Positions 44,638 through 52,243 of a DNA stretch of 64,000 bases are shown piece after piece (the stretch's first letter is position 1; every line of letters starts with the position of its first letter). A program made the position numbers and the translations under genes. The DNA is from Muribaculaceae bacterium (GTDB taxonomy: Bacteria > Bacteroidota > Bacteroidia > Bacteroidales > Muribaculaceae). Under the pieces are notes generated by a model. That model saw nothing but the letters and a program-made list of their open reading frames with translations. It searched no databases and was not told the origin of the DNA. Where the stretch lies: the NCBI GenBank assembly GCA_022508985.1, contig JAFLUA010000006.1, forward strand, positions 1 to 64,000. Direction: 5' to 3'.

Positions 44638-44645
44638 TATCTTTG
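44638..44645 (+). promoter_or_regulatory. -7 element for the HTCS gene
   Basis: TATCTTTG lies 21 bases before the ATG at 44667. No exact -33 box is seen at 19-21 bases. Confidence 0.5.
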
Positions 44646-44666
44646 TAAAAACTTATATTACTAATC

Positions 44667-47387
44667 ATGAAAAAACTCTCGAGTGTATTTTTTATACTTG
44701 CACTGTTTCTTCTGGTCTTTGAAAGTTGCCGCCAAGAGCGGCCATATCGTATAGCCGTATCGCAGTGCAGCTCCGACGACTGGCGGCGTAAAATGAACGA
44801 CGAAATAGAATGCGAGATTATGCTTCACCCTGAAGCCGTTGTTGAAATAAGATCGGGTGAAGACAATAGTGAAAAGCAGATAGCCGATATTCGCTATTTT
44901 GTTGATAATAAATTCGATATAATAGTCGTTGCACCTAACGAGGCCGAAGCTCTGACACCGGTCATTGATGAGGTGTATAAATCGGGAATTCCGGTCATTA
45001 TTTTCGATCGCAACATCAGCAGCGAAAGCTTTACAGCCTATTTGGGCGTCGATAATAAGGGCATAGGCGCCTCGGCGGCACACTATGCGTTGCACTTGAC
45101 GCCCAATGCTAAGATTGTTGAGATACGCGGCTTGAGTGGCTCTACGCCGGCCATGGATCGTAATGCGGGCTTTGTCGAGGTTATAGCTGAAACTCCTGCT
45201 TCAATAGTAGCATCGGCCGACGGCAAGTGGAATTACGATGATGCAATGCTCGTAGCAGACTCTTTGTTGAAGGCGCATCCCGATGCCGATGTCGTATATG
45301 CTCACAACGACCGAATGGCGATAGCCGCTTCCGATGTAGCTCACCGCCTTGGCTTAGACCCGTATATTATAGGCATCGACGCTGCACCGGAAATTGGCAT
45401 TAAAGCCGTGGCCGATGGCATTATCGATGCTACATTCCTATATCCCACCGAAGGGAATATGGTGGTTGATTTGGCTCTTTCTATTCTCAAAGGTGAACCA
45501 TACGATAGGGTTATGATGATACCGGCGCTATCGGCTGTTGATGCTTCTAATGCCGATATTCTATTGAAGCAAAGCGAGTCGCTACAGGTTGAGACAGCTA
45601 ATATAAAGGCTCTCAAATCGCAAGTCGATGAATTTTGGTTGAGACATTCGGCGCAGACAACTCTTTTCTATGCTTCAATTGCGATATTGGCCTTGTTGTG
45701 TGGTGTCTTGTTCCTATTGCTGAAAGCCTATTGGGTTAGAAAAAACAATCAGGCTGTTTTAGAGCGGCAAAACAAACTCTTGGAAAAAGAACGCGATACT
45801 CAGCGCTTACTCAACGAGCAACTCGAGGTTGCAACTCAGTCGAAGTTGGTATTCTTCACCAATGTGTCGCACGACCTTCGCACCCCCTTGACTCTAATAG
45901 CCGAGCCTGTAGCAGAATTGGCAGAGGCGCGAAATCTCACTCCGGAGCAACACTCGATGATGACTATTGCAAATCGTAATGTGAACATCCTTCGACGCCT
46001 GATTAATCAGATTCTCGATTTCCGCAAGTTTGAAAATGGCAAATTGACGCTTCACCTTACAGAGGCCAACTTCGGCACTCTGATAAAAGAGTGGTGTGAA
46101 TCTTTCGAAGCTCTTGCTCGACAGCGAAACATTAAACTCACAATCGACGCTCCGGATAATGCCGAGTCGTATCATTATGCTGTCGACGTGGCTAAGCTTG
46201 AAAGGGTAGTTTTCAACCTCTTGTCTAATGCTTTCCGTTATACACCCGACAATGGGTCGATAAAGGTTTCGTGGTCGAGCGATAATGAGAATTTGTCATT
46301 GTCGGTTAAAGACACAGGCATCGGTATAAGCAAAGAGGATATAGCAAATATTTTCGAGCGCTTCTTCCAGGTTGATAAGGTAAGCTCGCAAGGCTCGGGT
46401 ATAGGCCTGGCTTTGACTAAAGCTCTTGTTGAGCTGCATGAAGGCACCTTGACTGTCGATAGTGAGCCTGGAAAAGGTAGCACTTTCACGATAACGCTTC
46501 CGGTGAAGCATGTCGAAGAAAGGGCTCCCGAGCAACTCAACGGGCATATTTCTGAAAATGCGGTATTGGTCGATGATATTATCGAAGACCTGCCTGCCGA
46601 TAATTACGACCAAAATGATAAGCCTCTGTTGCTTATTATTGATGATAACGACGATATACGCGCTCTTGTAGGCACCATGTTGGGCAAAGACTATCGTGTG
46701 ATAGGTGCGCGTAATGGTTCGATAGGGTTACGTATGGCTGCTAAGTATGTGCCCGATATTATTGTGTGCGATGTTATGATGCCGGTTGTCGACGGGATGG
46801 AATGTCTTCGCAAGCTTAAAGAAGAGACATCAACGTCGCATATACCTGTTCTCATGTTAACGGCCTGTTCTATGGACGAACAAAGGGTTGAAGCTTTTGA
46901 AATAGGTGCCGATGGCTATGTCGCTAAGCCGTTTAATACAGCCGTGTTAGAAGCTCAATGTCGTAGTCTTATTGCCAATCGTCGCCGAATTAAGATGTCG
47001 GATATTGATACGCCCATTGCGGCAACGCCTTCGGCTCCGGCTTTAGGACAGACTGATATCGACGACGAGTTTTATGCGCAGTTCCTCGAAATCTTTAGAA
47101 ATGAAATAGGCAATGCCGATCTTAATGTAGACAGCCTTGCCGGGCGCCTCGGCTTAGGACGCTCGCAGTTCTATCGCAAAATTAAGTCTCTTACAAATTA
47201 TTCGCCGGTAGAGCTTATTCGTAATTTGCGGTTGCGCCATGCTCGAGCTCTCCTGCGCACCACGTCGAAGACTGTAAGCGAGATTGCATACGAAGTGGGG
47301 TTCTCCAATCCGGCGTACTTTACAAAGTGCTACAGAGATGCTTATGGCGAAACGCCGACAGCGCTTCGCGAAAATCTGCAGATGTAA
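44667..47387 (+). CDS. Hybrid two-component system regulator with periplasmic sugar-binding domain (fructose-sensor type)
   Basis: A 906-residue one-protein signalling system. After an N-terminal hydrophobic segment with a cysteine (about 10-21) comes a type I periplasmic-binding domain (about 25-300, 'IVVAPNEAEALTPVI', 'VIIFDRNI'). A membrane span follows (about 331-356), then a histidine kinase (His402 in 'SHDLRTPL'; HATPase 'DTGIGI', 'GSGIGLAL'), a receiver (Asp702 in 'VCDVMMP'), and an AraC-type DNA-binding domain (about 810-906). The layout is that of BT1754 of B. thetaiotaomicron, which binds fructose. With GH32 divergent, this is very probably the fructan-locus activator. Confidence 0.93.
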   Translation: MKKLSSVFFILALFLLVFESCRQERPYRIAVSQCSSDDWRRKMNDEIECEIMLHPEAVVEIRSGEDNSEKQIADIRYFVDNKFDIIVVAPNEAEALTPVIDEVYKSGIPVIIFDRNISSESFTAYLGVDNKGIGASAAHYALHLTPNAKIVEIRGLSGSTPAMDRNAGFVEVIAETPASIVASADGKWNYDDAMLVADSLLKAHPDADVVYAHNDRMAIAASDVAHRLGLDPYIIGIDAAPEIGIKAVADGIIDATFLYPTEGNMVVDLALSILKGEPYDRVMMIPALSAVDASNADILLKQSESLQVETANIKALKSQVDEFWLRHSAQTTLFYASIAILALLCGVLFLLLKAYWVRKNNQAVLERQNKLLEKERDTQRLLNEQLEVATQSKLVFFTNVSHDLRTPLTLIAEPVAELAEARNLTPEQHSMMTIANRNVNILRRLINQILDFRKFENGKLTLHLTEANFGTLIKEWCESFEALARQRNIKLTIDAPDNAESYHYAVDVAKLERVVFNLLSNAFRYTPDNGSIKVSWSSDNENLSLSVKDTGIGISKEDIANIFERFFQVDKVSSQGSGIGLALTKALVELHEGTLTVDSEPGKGSTFTITLPVKHVEERAPEQLNGHISENAVLVDDIIEDLPADNYDQNDKPLLLIIDDNDDIRALVGTMLGKDYRVIGARNGSIGLRMAAKYVPDIIVCDVMMPVVDGMECLRKLKEETSTSHIPVLMLTACSMDEQRVEAFEIGADGYVAKPFNTAVLEAQCRSLIANRRRIKMSDIDTPIAATPSAPALGQTDIDDEFYAQFLEIFRNEIGNADLNVDSLAGRLGLGRSQFYRKIKSLTNYSPVELIRNLRLRHARALLRTTSKTVSEIAYEVGFSNPAYFTKCYRDAYGETPTALRENLQM

Positions 47388-47404
47388 TAGATTAATATAA
47401 AACG

Positions 47405-47447
47405 AGAGGGCACACCTAAATCAAAAAAGGCGAGCCCTCTTGTTTGT
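47405..47447. terminator. Bidirectional terminator between the HTCS gene and ackA
   Basis: AGAGGGC (47405-47411) and GCCCTCT (47434-47440), extended by AAAC/GTTT with one unpaired base each side, form a stem between convergent genes. Confidence 0.65.
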
Positions 47448-47458
47448 GCGAATAGTGC

Positions 47459-48667
47459 TTATAGAGCTTTGACTATTTCTTCAGTGTCGCGCGCTATCAT
47501 AAGTTCTTCGTCGGTGGGGATAACACAGACTTTGACACGAGATGCGCTCGATGAGATTGTGGTTTCGGTGCCGCGAGTCGATTTGTTGATTTCGAGGTCG
47601 ATATCAACACCCATGAAACCTAATGTTTCGCATACTTCGGCGCGTAAGCCCGTCTGGTTTTCGCCCACACCGCCGGTAAAGACGATGATATCAACGCCGC
47701 CCATTTCGGCAGCATAAGCGCCGATATATTTAGTAATACGTAGTTGGTACATGTCGAGAGCCAGTTTTGCGCGTTCGTTGCCGGCAGCAATAGCCGCTTC
47801 TATCTCACGCATGTCGCTGCTCACTCCGCTAATACCGAAGACGCCGCTTTCTTTATTGATAAGATTCTGAAGCTCTTCAGCCGAAAGCCCGTGCTTTGTC
47901 ATCAGGTAGGTGAGAGCGCCTGGGTCGACGTCGCCGACGCGAGTGCCCATCATCAGGCCTTCAACAGGGGTGAGACCCATTGTAGTGTCGATGCTCTTGC
48001 CTCCTACAACGGCTGCCATAGATGCACCGTTGCCTATATGACACGTAATGATGCGCTGCTTGGATATGTCAACACCAAGAAATTCGCATACACGCTGGCT
48101 CACATAGCGATGACTGGTGCCGTGAAAACCGTAGCGTCTAACGCCATCTTCGGCATAATATTTATACGGTAGCGCATACATATATGCTTTAGGCGGCATT
48201 GTCTGGTGGAATGCCGTATCGAAGACTCCGACTTGAGGCACGTCGGGCATAATAGATGTAATAGCTTCAACGCCGGTCATGTTGGCGGGATTATGGAGAG
48301 GCGCAATGTCGTAACATTCTTTAATTTTAGCCTTAACGTCGTCGTTGATAAGTACGCTTTGACTAAATTTCTCGCCGCCATGAACAAGTCGATGCCCTAC
48401 AGCGTCGATTTCGCTATAGCTTGCTATGCAACCTTCTTTCGGGTCGGTGAGGTTGGTGAGGATTGCTTTAACGGCGTCGTTGTGGTTGATAAGGCCGAGC
48501 TCTACTATTTCTTTAGAGCCATCGGTGCGCTTGAATTTGAGGAACCCGCCGGCGAGCCCAATCTTTTCAACACCACCTTCGGCCAATGTTGCTGCCTGCC
48601 GGCCCTTGGTGTCGATAAGTTTATATTTTACTGAGCTACTTCCTGAGTTTATAACAAGAATTTTCAT
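47459..48667 (-). CDS. ackA: Acetate kinase
   Basis: A 402-residue ASKHA-fold kinase interconverting acetyl phosphate plus ADP and acetate plus ATP. 'LVINSGSSSVKYKLID' opens the protein, 'GHRLVHGGEKFS' and 'FDTAFHQTMP' are active-site signatures, 'RRYGFHGTSHRYVS' follows, and 'VFTGGVGENQ' is near the C-terminus. Full length. It lies 27 bases downstream of pta, forming the standard acetate-producing pair that makes ATP in fermentation. Confidence 0.97.
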   Translation of the reverse strand: MKILVINSGSSSVKYKLIDTKGRQAATLAEGGVEKIGLAGGFLKFKRTDGSKEIVELGLINHNDAVKAILTNLTDPKEGCIASYSEIDAVGHRLVHGGEKFSQSVLINDDVKAKIKECYDIAPLHNPANMTGVEAITSIMPDVPQVGVFDTAFHQTMPPKAYMYALPYKYYAEDGVRRYGFHGTSHRYVSQRVCEFLGVDISKQRIITCHIGNGASMAAVVGGKSIDTTMGLTPVEGLMMGTRVGDVDPGALTYLMTKHGLSAEELQNLINKESGVFGISGVSSDMREIEAAIAAGNERAKLALDMYQLRITKYIGAYAAEMGGVDIIVFTGGVGENQTGLRAEVCETLGFMGVDIDLEINKSTRGTETTISSSASRVKVCVIPTDEELMIARDTEEIVKAL

Positions 48668-48694
48668 AGCATTAAATATTGGAATAAGGTGAAA

Positions 48695-49708
48695 TTACAA
48701 GCCTTTCAGACCAATGGCCTGGTTACTGGTTATAATTATTGTTTTATAAATATCTTCGGGGAAACAACCGCGTGACAAGTCGTTGACGGGTGCGGCAAGG
48801 CCTTGAAGAACAGGACCCACAGCTTGAACACCGCCCAGTCGCTGTACGAGTTTATATGCAATGTTGCCCACTTCGAGCGAGGGGAACACTAATACGTTGG
48901 CTCGGCCGCTCAGCGGGCTGTTAGGCGCCTTGCTGCCGGCAACCGACGGCACTATGGCGGCATCGGCTTGGAGCTCGCCATCGAGTATTACATTTGGGTC
49001 GAGGCGATGTGCCAGTTTTGTCGCTTCGATAACTTTGTCGACGTTAGGACTTTTAGCCGACCCTTTGGTTGAAAACGATAATATAGCAACGCGTGGTTCT
49101 ATTCCTGCTATATCGCGTGCTGTACGTGCCGCCGATATAGCTATTTGGGCCAATTCGGGTGCTGTGGGGTCGGGTACGACGGCGCAGTCTGCAAAAATGA
49201 GGATACCGTTTGTGCCGTATTTCGAGCCTTCGGGTAAAAGCATCACAAATGCTCCCGAGACAACGCTTATGCCGGGAACGGTCTTTATAACTTGGAATGC
49301 GGCACGAAGTACGTTTCCGGTGGTATTCATCGCTCCGGCTACTTGGCCGTCGGCATCTCCGGCTTTAACCATCAGGCACCCGAGGTAGAGGGGATTGGCT
49401 GTTGTCAGACGCGCTTCTTCCATCGTGATGCCTTTCGACTTCCTCAACTCAAAGAATAATGGGGCGTATTTGTCGATTACGCTTTCATCTTCGGGGTTTA
49501 CTATGGTTGCGCTATCCAGATGTGTGAGGTTTAGCTCCCGAGCCATATTATGTATGTCGTCGGGGTTGCCTATTAATATTATGTCGGCGAGATTGTCGGC
49601 GATAATACGATCGGCGGCAGTTAACGTGCGCGGTTCGAGGCCTTCTGGCAGAACGATACGCTGGCGGTGTTGACGTGCCTTTGCTGTAAGATGTTCAAAG
49701 AGATTCAT
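48695..49708 (-). CDS. pta: Phosphate acetyltransferase
   Basis: A 337-residue enzyme converting acetyl-CoA plus phosphate to acetyl phosphate. It is the short form without the N-terminal regulatory domains of E. coli Pta. 'RIVLPEGLEPRTLTAADRI' is the N-terminal signature. 'DADGQVAGAMNTTGNVLRAAFQVI' and 'VLVFPSLEVGNIAYKLVQRLGG' follow in the usual places. It is the first gene of the pta-ackA operon, with a TATATTTG -7 box upstream. Confidence 0.96.
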   Translation of the reverse strand: MNLFEHLTAKARQHRQRIVLPEGLEPRTLTAADRIIADNLADIILIGNPDDIHNMARELNLTHLDSATIVNPEDESVIDKYAPLFFELRKSKGITMEEARLTTANPLYLGCLMVKAGDADGQVAGAMNTTGNVLRAAFQVIKTVPGISVVSGAFVMLLPEGSKYGTNGILIFADCAVVPDPTAPELAQIAISAARTARDIAGIEPRVAILSFSTKGSAKSPNVDKVIEATKLAHRLDPNVILDGELQADAAIVPSVAGSKAPNSPLSGRANVLVFPSLEVGNIAYKLVQRLGGVQAVGPVLQGLAAPVNDLSRGCFPEDIYKTIIITSNQAIGLKGL

Positions 49709-49749
49709 TTCGGATTATTGCGAAATAGCGGTTATGGTATTTATTTGCA

Positions 49750-49757
49750 AATATAGC
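49750..49757 (-). promoter_or_regulatory. -7 element for pta-ackA
   Basis: The minus strand reads TATATTTG, about 41 bases before the pta start. The nearest TTTTTG is 25 bases further upstream, longer than the usual spacing. Confidence 0.45.
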
Positions 49758-49882
49758 GATTTTTACCTGATTCTTATTTGCAAAAATGTTGTTTTTTATT
49801 TCAAAATCGAAAACAATAATTTTTTCGAGGTGTTATAAATGTACTCATAATGTTCTTATAACTAAAATGTCACTTCTTAATT

Positions 49883-50042
49883 ATGCCTATAACGTCGAAA
49901 CCTAATAAAACTTACGAAGCGAGTGCCTTGATGGTAACGGCTGTTATTTTTTGTGATTATCATAGCATTACTCATATTCACCTTTGTCGATATCGTGAAA
50001 AGCGCGACTTTGGCATCGATTATTGCTCCGCATTTGATGTGA
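49883..50042 (+). pseudogene. Frameshifted, truncated small membrane-protein fragment
   Basis: ATG 49883 starts a frame ('TSKPNKTYEASALMVTAVIF') that continues sensibly only if the frame shifts at the six-T run 49947-49952. The other frame then reads 'VIIIALLIFTFVDIVKSATLAS' and stops at 50042. The composite has a short basic N-terminus and one strong membrane helix, like the start of HPP-type or similar integral membrane proteins, but there is no further coding sequence. The rest of the gap (49709-49882) shows only the pta promoter region. The join is an inference; two chance ORFs remain possible. Confidence 0.4.
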
Positions 50043-50062
50043 CGGGTGTAGGCTACCATAAT

Positions 50063-50095
50063 AAAAGAGAGCACCTCAATTGTTGAGATGCCCTC
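50063..50095 (-). terminator. Terminator of the rubrerythrin gene
   Basis: On the minus strand GAGGGCATCTCAA pairs fully (with G-T wobbles) with TTGAGGTGCTCTC across a 3-base loop, followed by TTTTATT. Confidence 0.85.
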
Positions 50096-50127
50096 GATAT
50101 ACTTCTATGTGGCGTTATTACCGTATG

Positions 50128-50682
50128 TTATTTCTTACCGAAATAGCGGTTGTAGAGGCCTTGGAAGCCACGGCCGTGGCGAGCTTCGTCTTTTGCCATT
50201 TCATGAACGGTGTCGTGGATGGCGTCGAGGTTGAGCTCTTTGGCACGCTTAGCGATGCGTAGTTTGTCGGCGTTGGCACCGGCTTCGGCTTGTACGCGTT
50301 TCTCAAGGTTTGTGCGGGTATCCCATACACATTCGCCAAGTAGTTCGGCAAATTTAGCAGCGTGTTCTGCTTCTTCGAAAGCGTAGCGCTTGAAGGCTTC
50401 TGCTATTTCGGGATAACCTTCGCGGTCGGCTTGACGGCTCATTGCGAGATACATACCAACTTCGCTGCATTCGCCGTTGAAGTGTGTTGTCAGGTCGTCG
50501 ATCATTTGCTGGTCGCAACCTTTAGCTACACCGATTTCGTGTTCGGCAACAAACTGCACTGATGCAGTAGTGTCGAGTTCGTTAAATTTGCTGGCAGGTG
50601 CATTACAGATAGGGCATTTTTCGGGAGCGGTGTCACCTTCGTGTACATACCCGCAAACGACGCATATAAACTTCTTTTTCAT
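50128..50682 (-). CDS. Rubrerythrin with N-terminal rubredoxin domain (reverse rubrerythrin)
   Basis: A 184-residue non-haem iron protein. The rubredoxin-type iron site is at the N-terminus ('[10 protein letters not shown]', 'CPICNAP', about 7-28), and the ferritin-like diiron domain follows (about 45-184) with Glu/His motifs '[13 protein letters not shown]', '[10 protein letters not shown]' and 'DEARHGRGF'. The order is the reverse of classic rubrerythrin. These proteins reduce hydrogen peroxide in anaerobes. The gene is monocistronic with a good terminator. It probably belongs to the oxidative-stress response, though no operator was recognised. Confidence 0.92.
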   Translation of the reverse strand: MKKKFICVVCGYVHEGDTAPEKCPICNAPASKFNELDTTASVQFVAEHEIGVAKGCDQQMIDDLTTHFNGECSEVGMYLAMSRQADREGYPEIAEAFKRYAFEEAEHAAKFAELLGECVWDTRTNLEKRVQAEAGANADKLRIAKRAKELNLDAIHDTVHEMAKDEARHGRGFQGLYNRYFGKK

Positions 50683-50716
50683 AGTTTTACGGAATTATTT
50701 GTTGTTTTGATTAGGA

Positions 50717-51904
50717 CTATTCAATTATGCCGTATTTTTTAAATACTTTGGTTATTTTTTCGAGAGCTTCATCAACTTGTGCCGGGGTGTGCGTAGCCAT
50801 CAAACTGAAGCGTATTAGTGTATCTTGCGGAGCTACTGCAGGCGAAACAACGGGGTTCACGAAGATGCCTTCTTCGAGAAGGTCGCGTGTGATAGCGAAT
50901 GTCTTAAAGTTGTCGCGTATATAAAGCGGTATTATAGGTGTTGATGTATTGCCGATTTCAAAGCCGCGGCTACGGAAGCCGTCGAGGGCCCTATTGGTGA
51001 GCTTCCACAGATTTTCCTGGCGCTCGGGCTCTTCAATCATAAGGTCGATAGCCTTGAGCGCCGCTGCCGTCGATGCAGGGGTGATGCTGGCCGTGAAGAT
51101 ATACGAGCGTGAGTGATGGCGTAGGAAGTTGGTAATCTCTTTATCGGTAGCTATAAAACCGCCTAACGATGCAAACGATTTCGAGAACGTGCCCATAACG
51201 AGGTCTACATCGTCGGTTACTCCGAAGTGATTGCATACGCCGCGTCCGCCTTCGCCGAAAACGCCTATTGAGTGGGCTTCATCAACCATCACCGTGGCAT
51301 TGTATTTCTTGGCGAGCTCTACGATGCCCGGCAGATTTGCCACGTCGCCTTCCATTGAGAAAACGCCGTCGGTGACAATTAATTTTATTTTATTGGGGTC
51401 GCACTTCATGAGTTGCTTTTCGAGCGACTCCATGTCGTTGTGCTTGTACTTAAGCGATTGGCTAAACGATAGGCGGCGACCTTCAATGATAGAAGCGTGG
51501 TCTTGCTCATCCCACAAAATATAATCTTCGCGACCTGTCAGTGTCGAAACGACGCCAAGGTTCACGCCGAAGCCGGTAGAATATATCATAACGTCTTCTT
51601 TGCCGATATATTCAGCTATGCGGGCTTCGAGTTGCTTGTGCAAATCGAGCGTGCCGTTAAGGAAAGGTGAGCCGGCGCAGCCAGTGCCGTATTTCTTGAT
51701 TGCGTTTATTGCGGCTTCTTTTATGCGAGGGTCGTTGACAAGACCTGTGTAGCAATTAGAACCAAACATCAGCACTCTCTTACCATTGATGGTAACTTCC
51801 GGATCCTGCTCCGAAGATATGGCGCGGAAATAGGGATATACTCCAGCGGCCTTTGCCTCTTGAGGTGCTGTATATTTAGAAAGTTTTGCCTGTAAAGGTT
51901 TCAT
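50717..51904 (-). CDS. spt: Serine palmitoyltransferase (alpha-oxoamine synthase family)
   Basis: A 395-residue PLP enzyme. I start at ATG 51904 ('MKPLQAKLSKYTAP'); the track's start at 52015 runs through the promoter. 'MFGSNCYTGLVNDPRIKEAA', 'GTGCAGSPFLNGTLDLHKQLE', 'DEAHSIGVFGEGGRG' and the lysine motif 'GTFSKSFASLGGF' are the standard signatures. The family also includes AONS and Kbl. The N-terminus and the Bacteroidales context favour the sphingolipid enzyme that joins serine and an acyl-CoA to 3-ketosphinganine. No other sphingolipid gene is next to it. Confidence 0.85.
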   Translation of the reverse strand: MKPLQAKLSKYTAPQEAKAAGVYPYFRAISSEQDPEVTINGKRVLMFGSNCYTGLVNDPRIKEAAINAIKKYGTGCAGSPFLNGTLDLHKQLEARIAEYIGKEDVMIYSTGFGVNLGVVSTLTGREDYILWDEQDHASIIEGRRLSFSQSLKYKHNDMESLEKQLMKCDPNKIKLIVTDGVFSMEGDVANLPGIVELAKKYNATVMVDEAHSIGVFGEGGRGVCNHFGVTDDVDLVMGTFSKSFASLGGFIATDKEITNFLRHHSRSYIFTASITPASTAAALKAIDLMIEEPERQENLWKLTNRALDGFRSRGFEIGNTSTPIIPLYIRDNFKTFAITRDLLEEGIFVNPVVSPAVAPQDTLIRFSLMATHTPAQVDEALEKITKVFKKYGIIE

Positions 51905-51957
51905 AATCGTGGTTTGTGTTGAAAAAGCTATCTGATAGATGGCCCAAGAATAGACTG

Positions 51958-51965
51958 CAAAATTA
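51958..51965 (-). promoter_or_regulatory. -7 element for spt
   Basis: The minus strand reads TAATTTTG, 53 bases before the start codon. No clear -33 box at the right distance. Confidence 0.4.
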
Positions 51966-52076
51966 GCAAAAAAAATGAAATAATAAGTTTTGCCAAAAAA
52001 AATTACATCAATCAAAAATGTTAAAATTGATGAAAAAACAAAGTACTTAGCTCATCGCAGGTGCTTTATAGTCTCC

Positions 52077-52096
52077 TCATGTCTCGCTCGACATGA
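52077..52096. other. Small hairpin in the spt / dehydratase divergent spacer
   Basis: TCATGTC (52077-52083) and GACATGA (52090-52096) form a 7-bp stem with a 6-base loop. Apart from this and the two promoters, I see nothing else in 51966-52144. Confidence 0.35.
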
Positions 52097-52144
52097 AAAT
52101 CTTTATCAGCGCCGGGTTAAAATGCCCTAAAAACACACCTTATA

Positions 52145-52176
52145 TTTGCTAAATAGGTTTATATGTATTACTTTTG
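52145..52176 (+). promoter_or_regulatory. Promoter of the nucleotide-sugar dehydratase gene
   Basis: TTTG (52145-52148), 20 bases, TACTTTTG (52169-52176): a full consensus match. The leader is about 60 bases. Confidence 0.75.
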
Positions 52177-52243
52177 CGAAAAGTTTGTCTTATAATATAA
52201 GTGTAGAAAAGCTTACTATTTTAATTTGTAAAATTGCTTTATA

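Noticed and set aside
49877-50074. 65-residue minus-strand ORF in the gap before rubrerythrin
   Set aside because: It runs through the rubrerythrin terminator side and shows no recognisable pattern; the opposite strand gives the better membrane-protein reading.
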